From assembly GCA_017537365.1 (NCBI GenBank), contig JAFYKZ010000025.1:1-55188 (forward strand): a stretch of 55,188 bases of DNA, given 5' to 3'. This DNA comes from Clostridia bacterium. GTDB lineage: Bacteria > Bacillota > Clostridia > Oscillospirales > Acutalibacteraceae. A program made the translations under genes and the position numbers. Of this stretch, positions 9,801 through 17,275 are shown in pieces. Below the pieces are notes generated by a model. That model had not been told where the DNA came from, did not search any database, and worked only from the letters and a program-made list of their open reading frames with translations. Positions within the stretch are counted from its first letter, which is position 1, and each line of letters begins with the position of its first letter.

Positions 9801-9944
9801 TGCGCGAGCCTCAGGTGTGTTATCGGGTGCTGGTATTTCGGATATTTCACAAGGAAGCTCATCTATCTTATTATATAAAAATTTTCTATATTCCCAGAAT
9901 AATCTTTTAACCTTTTCAATGGTTTTTTGAGTGTAGGTTTCCAA
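6831..9944 (-). CDS. GH38 alpha-mannosidase
   Basis: This is a 1037-residue cytoplasmic alpha-mannosidase. After an N-terminal beta domain (about 1-265) comes the GH38 catalytic barrel with GHSHLDTAWLWP (zinc ligands His276 and Asp278) and FWQPDTFGYSAAIPQ (Asp388, nucleophile and zinc ligand). A mid alpha-helical domain and C-terminal beta-sandwiches follow, as in bacterial and class II alpha-mannosidases. The start is TTG: AAGGAGG stands 8 nt upstream and no better ATG exists. The enzyme would release mannose from imported alpha-mannosides. The gap to the upstream SIS gene is 18 nt. Confidence 0.93.
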   Translation of the reverse strand: METYTQKTIEKVKRLFWEYRKFLYNKIDELPCEISEIPAPDNTPEARAKFQAAMPEGNWKKANSGDKWGEEFGYAWVRSDYTVPNEFEGKKLLLRPNVGLVEGLLFLNGKASGIFDVSPDIPSDFRLHEVQPLTLDAKGGESFQIAIECYAGHKILGTRPYENGEVDKWSFYPANFVHTFYSVDIVECDETVAEFLNLHRIVKQILDCYAENTASYSAAANAFCELFKILPLQPEEVDFDWHPSLKKANEILKSVTDRKSQEGEELGYVGLIGHSHLDTAWLWPVRETLHKAARTFSNALRLMEIYPDYHYLQSSVVYIDWMKKYYPDIYENIKKRTAEGRWEPNGGAFVECDNNIPAGEYIIRQFLIGQRYTKENLGYMADCFWQPDTFGYSAAIPQILKGCGIKYFLTTKLSWNEANTFPHDSFVWRGIDGTEVLTHFNITFAWPDICDVKNKALYSIKHPESTNMKLLSYGYGDGGGGPSYSMLETEKIVKDMAGMPKLESTTVSKFMQRLEETSKNLPVFTGELYLELHRGTLTQLHEIKRTNRLLEKAIHNYELLSVMTDNTDEELRSRTLKTLLLNQFHDILPGTCLADAHDVAIYENKKAIDEVESGIESLFNGEKSVKSICNTLSFERKDQIILKNTDFIPENTIVQQYTDIYGDKCTAVSGITLPAFSVSQLKSGTAKSAECPFKVEGNQINTPFADIVMEKGRFVSYKTKRGLEVVSDKNIPLNTLYFGEDIPQIWDNWDIDYDQSQKMHPVLDFVSSEVVSIGALQLRIRIKYKFAESELSQDIVFYSDNPRIDFESEVDWNSTHSLLKVGFKVNVLSDVARFETQFGNIKRPTHENYPTDKTQFEVCNHKWTDLSDTRFGVAILNDCKYGISVDGNDMRLTLHKGGWRPDPRGDKGVHKFTYSLLVHETGFSTESVIKPAYELNYPALVLDGEATLKNCGSFLNVDADNVIIETVKPAEDGNGFIARVYETEGAYTLCNLEFNSSVKSVFKTDMLEYNDEPIDSKNNSIKLSFKPFEIKTLRFKK

Positions 9945-9962
9945 AAGCGCTACCTCCTTGTA

Positions 9963-10583
9963 TTAGTTTTCGAAGAAATATTTTTCAATCTCTGCGCAGA
10001 GATAATGATATGTCGGCAGATGCAGTTCCTGAATTTTATAGGTTTCGGTTTCAGGCGCGCATATACAAACATCTGCAATTTCTTTAAGTTTTCCACCGCT
10101 TTGACCTGTTAAAGCTATAACCTTAATACCGAGTGCTTTACCAACAACCGCCGCCGCATATACATTTTTAGAGTTACCCGATGTGCTTATACAAAAAAGA
10201 ACATCCTTTTTTGAAGCTAGTCCCATCAACTGCTGTGCATATAAAAGCTCAGGGTTAACATCATTGCAAAAAGCCATATTCAAAGCCGTAGCCGAGGGCA
10301 AGGATATTGCAGGCAATGCGCCCTGCAACTCTAATAACCACTCTCTGTTTATATAATCGGCATTTTTTATCATTTCGCTCTTTTTTTCTTCTGATAAGCT
10401 TCTTTTGCTCAAAAAGCCTTTCATCAGTTCACCAACAATATGGTCGCAATCGGCAGAAGAACCACCGTTGCCGCAAAGCAAAAGCTTGCCGCCCGATTTA
10501 TAGGCTTCAATCATCATATTTTTTGCATTTTCAATGCTTTCTTTCGCTGTGTTCAAAGCTTCATAACGCTCGTATATATTCAT
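9963..10583 (-). CDS. SIS-domain phosphosugar isomerase, GmhA-like
   Basis: This 206-residue protein has a single SIS domain. The phosphosugar-binding signatures CGNGGSSADCDHIVGELMKG (about residue 38) and CISTSGNSKN (about 131) match the phosphoheptose isomerase GmhA subgroup. GmhA converts sedoheptulose 7-phosphate to glycero-manno-heptose 7-phosphate. In this glycosidase operon a related aldose/ketose phosphate isomerisation downstream of the ROK kinase is an equally fair reading. It lies 11 nt after the ROK gene. Confidence 0.85.
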   Translation of the reverse strand: MNIYERYEALNTAKESIENAKNMMIEAYKSGGKLLLCGNGGSSADCDHIVGELMKGFLSKRSLSEEKKSEMIKNADYINREWLLELQGALPAISLPSATALNMAFCNDVNPELLYAQQLMGLASKKDVLFCISTSGNSKNVYAAAVVGKALGIKVIALTGQSGGKLKEIADVCICAPETETYKIQELHLPTYHYLCAEIEKYFFEN

Positions 10584-10594
10584 TTTTAATCTCC

Positions 10595-11542
10595 TTATAG
10601 TAACGCGGTAGCAATAGCAGCATAATCTCCGATTTTCTCGCCAAGCTTAGCCGCAACCACTTCGCAACAGTTAGCATTGTTTTCTAATGCTTCTCTTTTT
10701 ATAACCTCGCTTGCAGACTGCCACAAAAGATTTTTAGAGCGAGCGAAAATACTTCCAATTACAATCCTTTCAGGATTTAAAATATCAATTAAAACCGAAA
10801 GACCTTTTCCTAAATATTCTCCGCAAATATTATAAACCTCTAATGCGGTTTCATCACCTTGCTCGGCGGCATCGGCAATAGTTTTAGCATTTATATCCTC
10901 TTTGTTCATGCCAGGCTTATAGTATAGCGGATATTCGCCTCTTTGAGATTTTTCGAGAGCTAAGATATAACCCAACTGAGCTATACCGCCTCCACTGCAA
11001 AAGCCTTCAAATGAGCCTGATTTTCCATATCCCACAGGACCGAATTTATCGAGCCTGATATGACCTACCTCGCCCGCATTATCATTAGTTCCGCTATAAA
11101 GCTTTCCGTCTAGAATAAGTCCTGCACCAAGCCCCGTTCCAAAGGTTAGAAAAACCATATTCCGAGTGCCTTCACCTGCACCAAATTTCCATTCGGCAAC
11201 CGCGCAGGCATTAGCATCATTTTGGAGGTTAACCGGTACACCGTAATGCTCTTTAATTTGGTCCACTATCGGAACATAATTCCAACCCACCAGATTTGGA
11301 GGTCCCAAAATAACGCCTTTGCTCGAATCCAAAGGTCCTCCGCAGGAGATACCTATTCTTTCGGGCTTTTTGCCGTCTAAAATTTTATCTGCCAAAGCAA
11401 TTAATTTATCTATCATTTTCGAAGGCTCAATTTTCAAATCAGTCTCGATTTTTTCTTTTTTAGAAAGTTTAATTTGACCTTCTTTATATTCCGCTGTTAC
11501 CACAGCGCATTTTGTTCCGCCAATATCAAAACCTAATAACAT
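10595..11542 (-). CDS. ROK-family sugar kinase
   Basis: This 315-residue protein has the ASKHA-fold ATP-binding loop GFDIGGTK at residues 4-11, the sugar/phosphate region NDANACAVAEWKFGAG, and FGTGLGAGLILDGKLYSG. No HTH domain precedes it, so it is a kinase and not a NagC/XylR-type repressor. The zinc motif CxCGxxGCxE usual in ROK proteins is missing: the equivalent stretch reads FGPVGYGKSGSFEGFCSGGG. It is the first gene of the unit. Phosphorylation of mannose or a related hexose released by the mannosidase downstream is inferred. AAAGGAT precedes the ATG. Confidence 0.9.
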   Translation of the reverse strand: MLLGFDIGGTKCAVVTAEYKEGQIKLSKKEKIETDLKIEPSKMIDKLIALADKILDGKKPERIGISCGGPLDSSKGVILGPPNLVGWNYVPIVDQIKEHYGVPVNLQNDANACAVAEWKFGAGEGTRNMVFLTFGTGLGAGLILDGKLYSGTNDNAGEVGHIRLDKFGPVGYGKSGSFEGFCSGGGIAQLGYILALEKSQRGEYPLYYKPGMNKEDINAKTIADAAEQGDETALEVYNICGEYLGKGLSVLIDILNPERIVIGSIFARSKNLLWQSASEVIKREALENNANCCEVVAAKLGEKIGDYAAIATALL

Positions 11543-11576
11543 ATTTTTTATCCTTTGGTAAAATTATTATATTTTT

Positions 11577-11605
11577 ATAATACAATATATTTTGAAAAAT
11601 TTAAA
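11577..11605 (-). promoter_or_regulatory. Candidate promoter of the ROK-SIS-GH38-GH106-SGNH unit
   Basis: On the minus strand TTTAAA (11605-11600) and TATTAT (11582-11577) are spaced 17 bp, 35 nt before the ROK start. The surrounding sequence is very AT-rich, so the call is tentative. Confidence 0.4.
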
Positions 11606-11641
11606 GTTTTTTTATTTATTACAACTCAAAAAATTTAAAAA

Positions 11642-11674
11642 GGTCAGCCGAATCCTAACGGATAACGGCTGACC
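11642..11674 (-). terminator. Terminator ending the transporter/giant-protein unit
   Basis: A 9-bp perfect stem (GGTCAGCCG at 11642-11650 and CGGCTGACC at 11666-11674) is followed on the minus strand by TTTTTAAATTTTTTG. It sits 9 nt after the stop of the 1.8-kb-residue surface protein. Confidence 0.9.
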
Positions 11675-11682
11675 ACCTCATT

Positions 11683-14600
11683 TTAACTACGCTTTGAGCG
11701 TTTTTTTACAATAATGAAGATAGTTTCGGCAGCAATAACCACAAGACCGATAACACTAAACAATACATATTTCAAAACATTTAATATTGTTTTTTCTTCC
11801 CCGATTGGCTTGATAATCGAGCTTAAAGGATTCTTTTCGCCAAGCGGCGCCTTCTTAAAGCTTGCAACCAAAGTTATAGGAGCATTAACGGGAGCTTCCA
11901 TATTATACTCGCCACCGTCTTCACTTAGCCATTTATCAAACTTGTATCCGTCCTTTGTCGGTATATCGAATATTTGAGCAGTTTCTCCTGCAAAAACATT
12001 CAATCTCTTATAAAGAACACCGTCTACCATAAGTAAAACAGGATAAGTGCGCTTCTGGAACTTAGCCTTGAAAACAGTATCAAGATAAATACCATCTGTA
12101 TCAAAATTCCATTCCTCGCCAAACTCAGTAAACCAACCCATAAAGAGCTTATCGCCTCTGTCGGCTAGTTTTCCGTAAGATTTAACTGTATTACCTCTTA
12201 AAATTTTATGAGAAGCTAATAACTTATCACCATCATAGAAAGATACAGTTTTATAAATATCTATATTTCGCAAAACACCGGTGTTTGGCATACCCTGGAA
12301 GAATACATCTGAGCCTTCGATATTAGCTCTGTTATCAAATTCCTCAAAGATTAGTTCGCCGTTTATATAAACTGTTAGAACCTTAACACCCTTATAGCCC
12401 TTATTATTAAGTACACGAACACCAACTTCGAATAAATACTCTTTTCCGCCGATAATATCATATTTAAGATTTAAGGTTGGCAAACCGCCGTCAACACCGC
12501 TTGAATACACATAAAGTGTATCAAACTTAGTGAAATATAGCTTTGCAAAATAGTTTTCATCCCATTTTGGTGAGAAGCTTATCTGAGGACCGTTTTGCAT
12601 ATTTTCGGTTGGAATATAAATTGCCTTAAATACGCGACCGCCTGTTTTAGCTGCTTTGTGGTAGGTATAATTCTTGGTATTTGTTGCACTTACCTTTGAA
12701 ACCTCAAAGTCATTATAGATACCTAAATCGCGCAAGCTGATTTCATCATAATCATCAAAACTATATTCTTCAAACAAAGCGGTAACATTCATATCCTTGG
12801 TAACATTGCCCTTGAATATTGCACCGTTTACTGTCCAACCGGCAAATACATGACCCGGTTTTTGAGGCTTCGGCAATTCATCAAGAGTTTTACCAACCTC
12901 AACACGATATGTAAGTATCTTTCCTTCAACATTTGCCTTAATCACTTTAACGAATGCAAAATGCGCATAAAGACTCATATCGTTATATACGGTATCAGCG
13001 TTTTCGTCCCAAAGCTTGCCGCCTGTTTTTTCAGTATACCAACCAGCAAAAGGAACGCCGTTTTTAGCCGCAGGCTCTTTAACCTTTGGTAACAATCCGC
13101 TACGCTCAACCTTATAAGTTCCCATAAAGGTATTTCCATTATAGAACTTAACGGTCTTATAAACAGGCTTGTTTATAAGATAAGCAGAACCTGAGCCACC
13201 ATGGAAATAGAACAGATTTTCACTAAGGTCAGCCTTGCAACCGATATATTGAACTAACAATTCACCGTTTACGGTAACCTCAAATACCTTCTTGCCCTCA
13301 TAGCCCTTATTCTTCATAACACGAACAGCAAATTCAATGTCATACTGTTTTCCTGCTTCGAGTGAAAGCATTTTTGAGATATCAGGACCGTTTTCGTATG
13401 TACCACTATTATAAACATGGGACATAGTGTTAGTCTGGAACCAAACTCTTGCAAAACTGTTCTTAGACCAATCATTAGTTAGTGCGATTTGAGGACCATC
13501 ACCATTGTTCATATTGCCAACGGGTTCAAGAATAAATTGAAGCAAACGACCGCCGCTTTCTGCGGTCTTTTCGTATTTATATACGGTATTTGTTTGATTC
13601 AATACCTTATTTTCCTTAACGCCTAAATCTTTAAGCGAAACGGTATCATAAGGTTCAAACTGAATATTCTCAAATTTAGCAGTTAAGGTAATATCGTTGT
13701 TTGTATAACCATCATACTTTTTGCTTCCGTTATAGAAGCCAACGAAAAGCTTACCCATAACTTTAGGAGCTTCGGGCATAAAGTAAACACCGTCAAACGA
13801 CTGATAGGTATACTTTTTACCTAAAACATCAACTGTAATAATATTAGGCTTTTCGTTAGGTGTTGCATTTTTATCAAGCAATATATCCTTAATAGAATTT
13901 AATGTTGCTTCAGAAAGACCAATATAGCCAGTAAGGAAGTTTTGGATTGCGGCCTGCAAATTTTCACTGCCATCACCGTACTCTTCGAGCATACGCTTAT
14001 ATGTTCCGTCCAACGTAAGATTTGGTTGGTAAGAATCAGCCGCTCTGAGACCTATTGCACTAAATGTAGTAAGCTCATACTCAGGACGGATATCATCATA
14101 CGAAACACCCAAAAGTCCATAAAGCAAGAATGCTAAGGTACCAGTTCTGTCAGCACCTGCAGAGCAGTGGAAATAGAAGGGATAATTATCTTTGTTCGCC
14201 AATTTCTCAAACATAGCCTTGTACTGGCTTATCTGATTGGAGTTCATTGTGAATATTTCCTGATAAGCTGCGCCCTGTGTATAATGCACATTTGAATTGT
14301 TCTCATCCCAAGGGGTATAATCGTGGTCCATACCGCCTCTGAGTTCTATTTCGGATTTCATTCCTAAATACTCAAATACATAGCGAGCATCATCATCAAG
14401 ATGAGATGTGTATTCATCAAGCGCGGCACCGCGATAAATAAGCTCATATTTAACCTTATCGCCGTCAGCATTTACCTGACCGCCCAAATCACGCATATTT
14501 ATAACATTTCCTGCGGTAATGTAACGAACAGGGGTGTTTACAACAGTGAAGCTATCAACCGCACTGCATTTGCCGGTGTTATTTCCGCAAACAAACCAAT

Positions 14601-17079
14601 AATAAGTTTTGCCTGGAACAAAGATACCAACCTCATTTGTAAGCGAGGTTTTTGTTGTTGTAACTATATAAGCATCTTCAAAGTCTTTATTATCTGCAAA
14701 GTAAACGGTATATTTACTGTTTTTGCCGCTATCAGTCCACTTGAATGTTGTGTTTTGATAGTCTTGATAGCTTCTTTGCGCCGCAGAATAATATTGTTTA
14801 ACAAACGCTGTCTGCTTAGAGGTCTCGGTTGATAGATAATCGTGTATCATATCAGTGTTAAGATAAATCTTCGTTTGCTCTGTAAGCTTAACTGCCGAGC
14901 TAGAAGACGGAACCTTAACAGTATAAACCGCATTAACAGTCATACTCTTGGTAAGACCGTTTACATTATGCTCCTCCCATTTTCCTGTTGCATTTTTGAT
15001 TGCAGGAACGGCAGGCTCTTTACCGCTAACGGTTGGATTACTTAATACAAACGCAACCTTTTTAACAAGCTTGCCGTTCGCATAATAAGAAACAAAATAC
15101 TCTTTCTCTTTATATTGAGCAATAAATGTTGTGTCTTCGGTTATTCTATCATTTTCAAAATCGAAAATCTTGCCGGTTGCCTCGTTTTTCCAACCAACAA
15201 AAGAATATTCAAAGCCTCCGTTTGAATAAGAAGGTGCAGCAGGGGGAGTTATGAGAGCTCCTTTACCTGTTGTCATGGCAGAAACTGTGCCGCCATTAGC
15301 ATCTTTAAAGGTTACATCAACCGCCTCGGTTGTAAATCTAGCATAAAGATTTATGTTGCTTGTAAGCTTAGTGTTTTTAAAATCGAATAGCTTGCCGCCT
15401 GATTTTGCAGTATACCAACCAATAAAGTATTGACCGCTCTTTTCAGGGTCGGCAGGCTGTTTTGCAGTAAAGCCTTTTTGAGCTAACTGGTCGAGATAAA
15501 GCTCATCGCCAACATAATATTTAGCGCGAAGCTCATTGTAACCCATAACCTGAATTTTTTCGATAGCTTCAACATAAATTTGCTGACCAGCCTTCGGTCT
15601 TGATTCGGGGTTAGCATAGAAAGAACTTACAATGTTGCCATCAATTTTGAGGTATACATAGTCTTTTCCTTTGTTAACTCCGGAAGCAACACGAATTCTA
15701 CCTTGCTCAAAAGCATACCAGGTGTTACTTTCAAATTTAAAGCTCTTTGTTCCGCTGGTACAGCCATCAATTTCCCAACCGAACATAATTTGGCTCTTTT
15801 GACCTGCAGAAATATATGCACGGCAGTTACCGCAGTTACCGCCTATATCAACAACCATAACCGAGCCGTCCATAGCGGCATCGCCGAATTCACCGGTTTT
15901 AAGAACATATTTAACAACGGTTGAATTGGTTGCTGAGGTAAGGTTAGCAGGATATGTATAACCTAAGAAATTATCGTGTTTTGTGTCTTTCGCAACACCG
16001 CCCGGAATGATATCACCAAGATTCACATAGTCAACATCAGTAACATATTCGTCAGGCTTAGCAAAGCCTGAGAAGCCTTGCTTTGAAACACCGTCATTTA
16101 CAAAATGAACAGTATAAGTTCTGGGGAATTTGTTGCCGTCATAAGCGTCATATCCGCCGGCAGTCTGATAATGTTTAGTATATTTTGAGGCTTTAACATC
16201 ACCATCTATTTTAAAGAACACATAGTCCATGCCCATATTAGGACCTGCTGTAACGCGAAGTCTACCAAACTCAATATCGTGTTTACCGCTTGTGTATTGC
16301 TCATCAATCTTAACACGCAAATCAGTAAATGAGCCTTGACCTGGGCAGAAATAAATAGCATCATCTCTGAACCATACCATGCAGTTAGCATTCCAATAGG
16401 TATCAAGAGCCAGTTTCCAGTCGATATCGCCGGTTACTTTGGCATCCCAACCCATTTTAACGATAACTGAATATGTGTCGGATTTTCCTTTATAGCTATA
16501 TGAACCGCTCTGAACAGAAGTTTTATAATCAGTTCCTGATAACCCCAAATCAGCGAGAGTAACTGTATCATATTTATCGGTAAATGCTTCGGGTTTAGAA
16601 CGCATATCTTCACCTATACTAATATTCTTGATTTTAGTGCCTGCGGGGAATGTTGTTGCAATACGAATTCTTGATACAGCCTTTCCAACATGCGAAGAAC
16701 TATGCGGAATGGTTGCTAAAGAAACTATATAGCGATACCAACCATCTTCAAGCGGTTCTACAACCATGCTAAGACCTTCTACACCATCTTTTAAACGAAA
16801 TTCGGTTGCAACCTGAGCGCTTCCGTCATAAAACCTCAATTTGCAAACATCAGAATCCGAGATAAGCACATTAAGGTCAAATTCGAGCGTTTTACCCGAT
16901 TCAAGATAATTTTCAACCTTTTCGGGCAAATCAAAATAATCGCCTTTCTTAAAAGTAACGCCCCCTTCAGCCAAATCGGCGCGCACACTTTGAATAGGCG
17001 CAATTATATTGCTAACCACCAAAACAGCAATAAGCAATAAGCCCATAATCATTTTAGATTTTTTAAATTTCAACATCAT
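11683..17079 (-). CDS. Giant membrane-anchored protein: beta-sandwich and InlB-type repeats with tyrosine-phosphatase-like domain
   Basis: This is a 1798-residue exported protein. A signal peptide (MGLLLIAVLVVSNIIAP region) leads. Beta-sandwich modules that open with Y-D-x-[VI]-[ST]-L-x-D-L occur at about residues 170, 1145 and 1470. InlB/Listeria-Bacteroides repeats (FxGWYTxxxGGKxxD type) lie at about 520-720, 1080-1140, 1330-1450 and 1640-1760. An FN3-like domain (about 735-850) precedes a Y_phosphatase3-type domain (about 850-1066) with NMRDLGG and the catalytic loop HCSAGADRTG (Cys972, Arg978). A membrane helix (about 1770-1793) and basic tail anchor the C-terminus. I chose the ATG at 17079 because AAAGGTG stands 9 nt upstream; the ATG at 17091 is too close to it. 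The target of the phosphatase is unknown. Confidence 0.85.
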   Translation of the reverse strand: MMLKFKKSKMIMGLLLIAVLVVSNIIAPIQSVRADLAEGGVTFKKGDYFDLPEKVENYLESGKTLEFDLNVLISDSDVCKLRFYDGSAQVATEFRLKDGVEGLSMVVEPLEDGWYRYIVSLATIPHSSSHVGKAVSRIRIATTFPAGTKIKNISIGEDMRSKPEAFTDKYDTVTLADLGLSGTDYKTSVQSGSYSYKGKSDTYSVIVKMGWDAKVTGDIDWKLALDTYWNANCMVWFRDDAIYFCPGQGSFTDLRVKIDEQYTSGKHDIEFGRLRVTAGPNMGMDYVFFKIDGDVKASKYTKHYQTAGGYDAYDGNKFPRTYTVHFVNDGVSKQGFSGFAKPDEYVTDVDYVNLGDIIPGGVAKDTKHDNFLGYTYPANLTSATNSTVVKYVLKTGEFGDAAMDGSVMVVDIGGNCGNCRAYISAGQKSQIMFGWEIDGCTSGTKSFKFESNTWYAFEQGRIRVASGVNKGKDYVYLKIDGNIVSSFYANPESRPKAGQQIYVEAIEKIQVMGYNELRAKYYVGDELYLDQLAQKGFTAKQPADPEKSGQYFIGWYTAKSGGKLFDFKNTKLTSNINLYARFTTEAVDVTFKDANGGTVSAMTTGKGALITPPAAPSYSNGGFEYSFVGWKNEATGKIFDFENDRITEDTTFIAQYKEKEYFVSYYANGKLVKKVAFVLSNPTVSGKEPAVPAIKNATGKWEEHNVNGLTKSMTVNAVYTVKVPSSSSAVKLTEQTKIYLNTDMIHDYLSTETSKQTAFVKQYYSAAQRSYQDYQNTTFKWTDSGKNSKYTVYFADNKDFEDAYIVTTTKTSLTNEVGIFVPGKTYYWFVCGNNTGKCSAVDSFTVVNTPVRYITAGNVINMRDLGGQVNADGDKVKYELIYRGAALDEYTSHLDDDARYVFEYLGMKSEIELRGGMDHDYTPWDENNSNVHYTQGAAYQEIFTMNSNQISQYKAMFEKLANKDNYPFYFHCSAGADRTGTLAFLLYGLLGVSYDDIRPEYELTTFSAIGLRAADSYQPNLTLDGTYKRMLEEYGDGSENLQAAIQNFLTGYIGLSEATLNSIKDILLDKNATPNEKPNIITVDVLGKKYTYQSFDGVYFMPEAPKVMGKLFVGFYNGSKKYDGYTNNDITLTAKFENIQFEPYDTVSLKDLGVKENKVLNQTNTVYKYEKTAESGGRLLQFILEPVGNMNNGDGPQIALTNDWSKNSFARVWFQTNTMSHVYNSGTYENGPDISKMLSLEAGKQYDIEFAVRVMKNKGYEGKKVFEVTVNGELLVQYIGCKADLSENLFYFHGGSGSAYLINKPVYKTVKFYNGNTFMGTYKVERSGLLPKVKEPAAKNGVPFAGWYTEKTGGKLWDENADTVYNDMSLYAHFAFVKVIKANVEGKILTYRVEVGKTLDELPKPQKPGHVFAGWTVNGAIFKGNVTKDMNVTALFEEYSFDDYDEISLRDLGIYNDFEVSKVSATNTKNYTYHKAAKTGGRVFKAIYIPTENMQNGPQISFSPKWDENYFAKLYFTKFDTLYVYSSGVDGGLPTLNLKYDIIGGKEYLFEVGVRVLNNKGYKGVKVLTVYINGELIFEEFDNRANIEGSDVFFQGMPNTGVLRNIDIYKTVSFYDGDKLLASHKILRGNTVKSYGKLADRGDKLFMGWFTEFGEEWNFDTDGIYLDTVFKAKFQKRTYPVLLMVDGVLYKRLNVFAGETAQIFDIPTKDGYKFDKWLSEDGGEYNMEAPVNAPITLVASFKKAPLGEKNPLSSIIKPIGEEKTILNVLKYVLFSVIGLVVIAAETIFIIVKKRSKRS

Positions 17080-17143
17080 TATTGCATTCACCTTTCATAA
17101 TATATTTATATTTAAAAAGTCGTATAAAACTTAATAATAACAG

Positions 17144-17177
17144 CGGAATAAAGATAACACTTTTTATCTGTATTCCG
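17144..17177. other. Hairpin in the leader of the giant phosphatase gene
   Basis: CGGAAT..AGATA (17144-17156) faces TATCT..ATTCCG (17165-17177) with an 8-nt loop. There is no U-tract on the minus strand, so this is a 5' leader or intercistronic structure rather than a clear terminator. Confidence 0.5.
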
Positions 17178-17207
17178 TTATCATCATTAAAACAAATGAC
17201 AATAGGT

Positions 17208-17237
17208 GCCTTTTGGGGCATTTCTGCCCCAAAAGGC
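17208..17237. other. Strong intercistronic hairpin between the two giant genes
   Basis: A perfect 12-bp stem (GCCTTTTGGGGC at 17208-17219, GCCCCAAAAGGC at 17226-17237) has a 6-nt loop. No U-run follows on either strand. A role as RNA-stability element or leaky attenuator setting the ratio of the two proteins is inferred. Confidence 0.7.
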
Positions 17238-17275
17238 TTAGAATTAGCTTAAAACACTATCTGCCAGTAATTCAA

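Noticed and set aside
11618-11640. Possible third copy of the AraC operator (CAAAAAATTTAAAA) upstream of the ROK gene
   Set aside because: It overlaps the U-tract of a terminator, lacks the GCAAA boxes and the TATAC end, and is explained by AT-rich composition.
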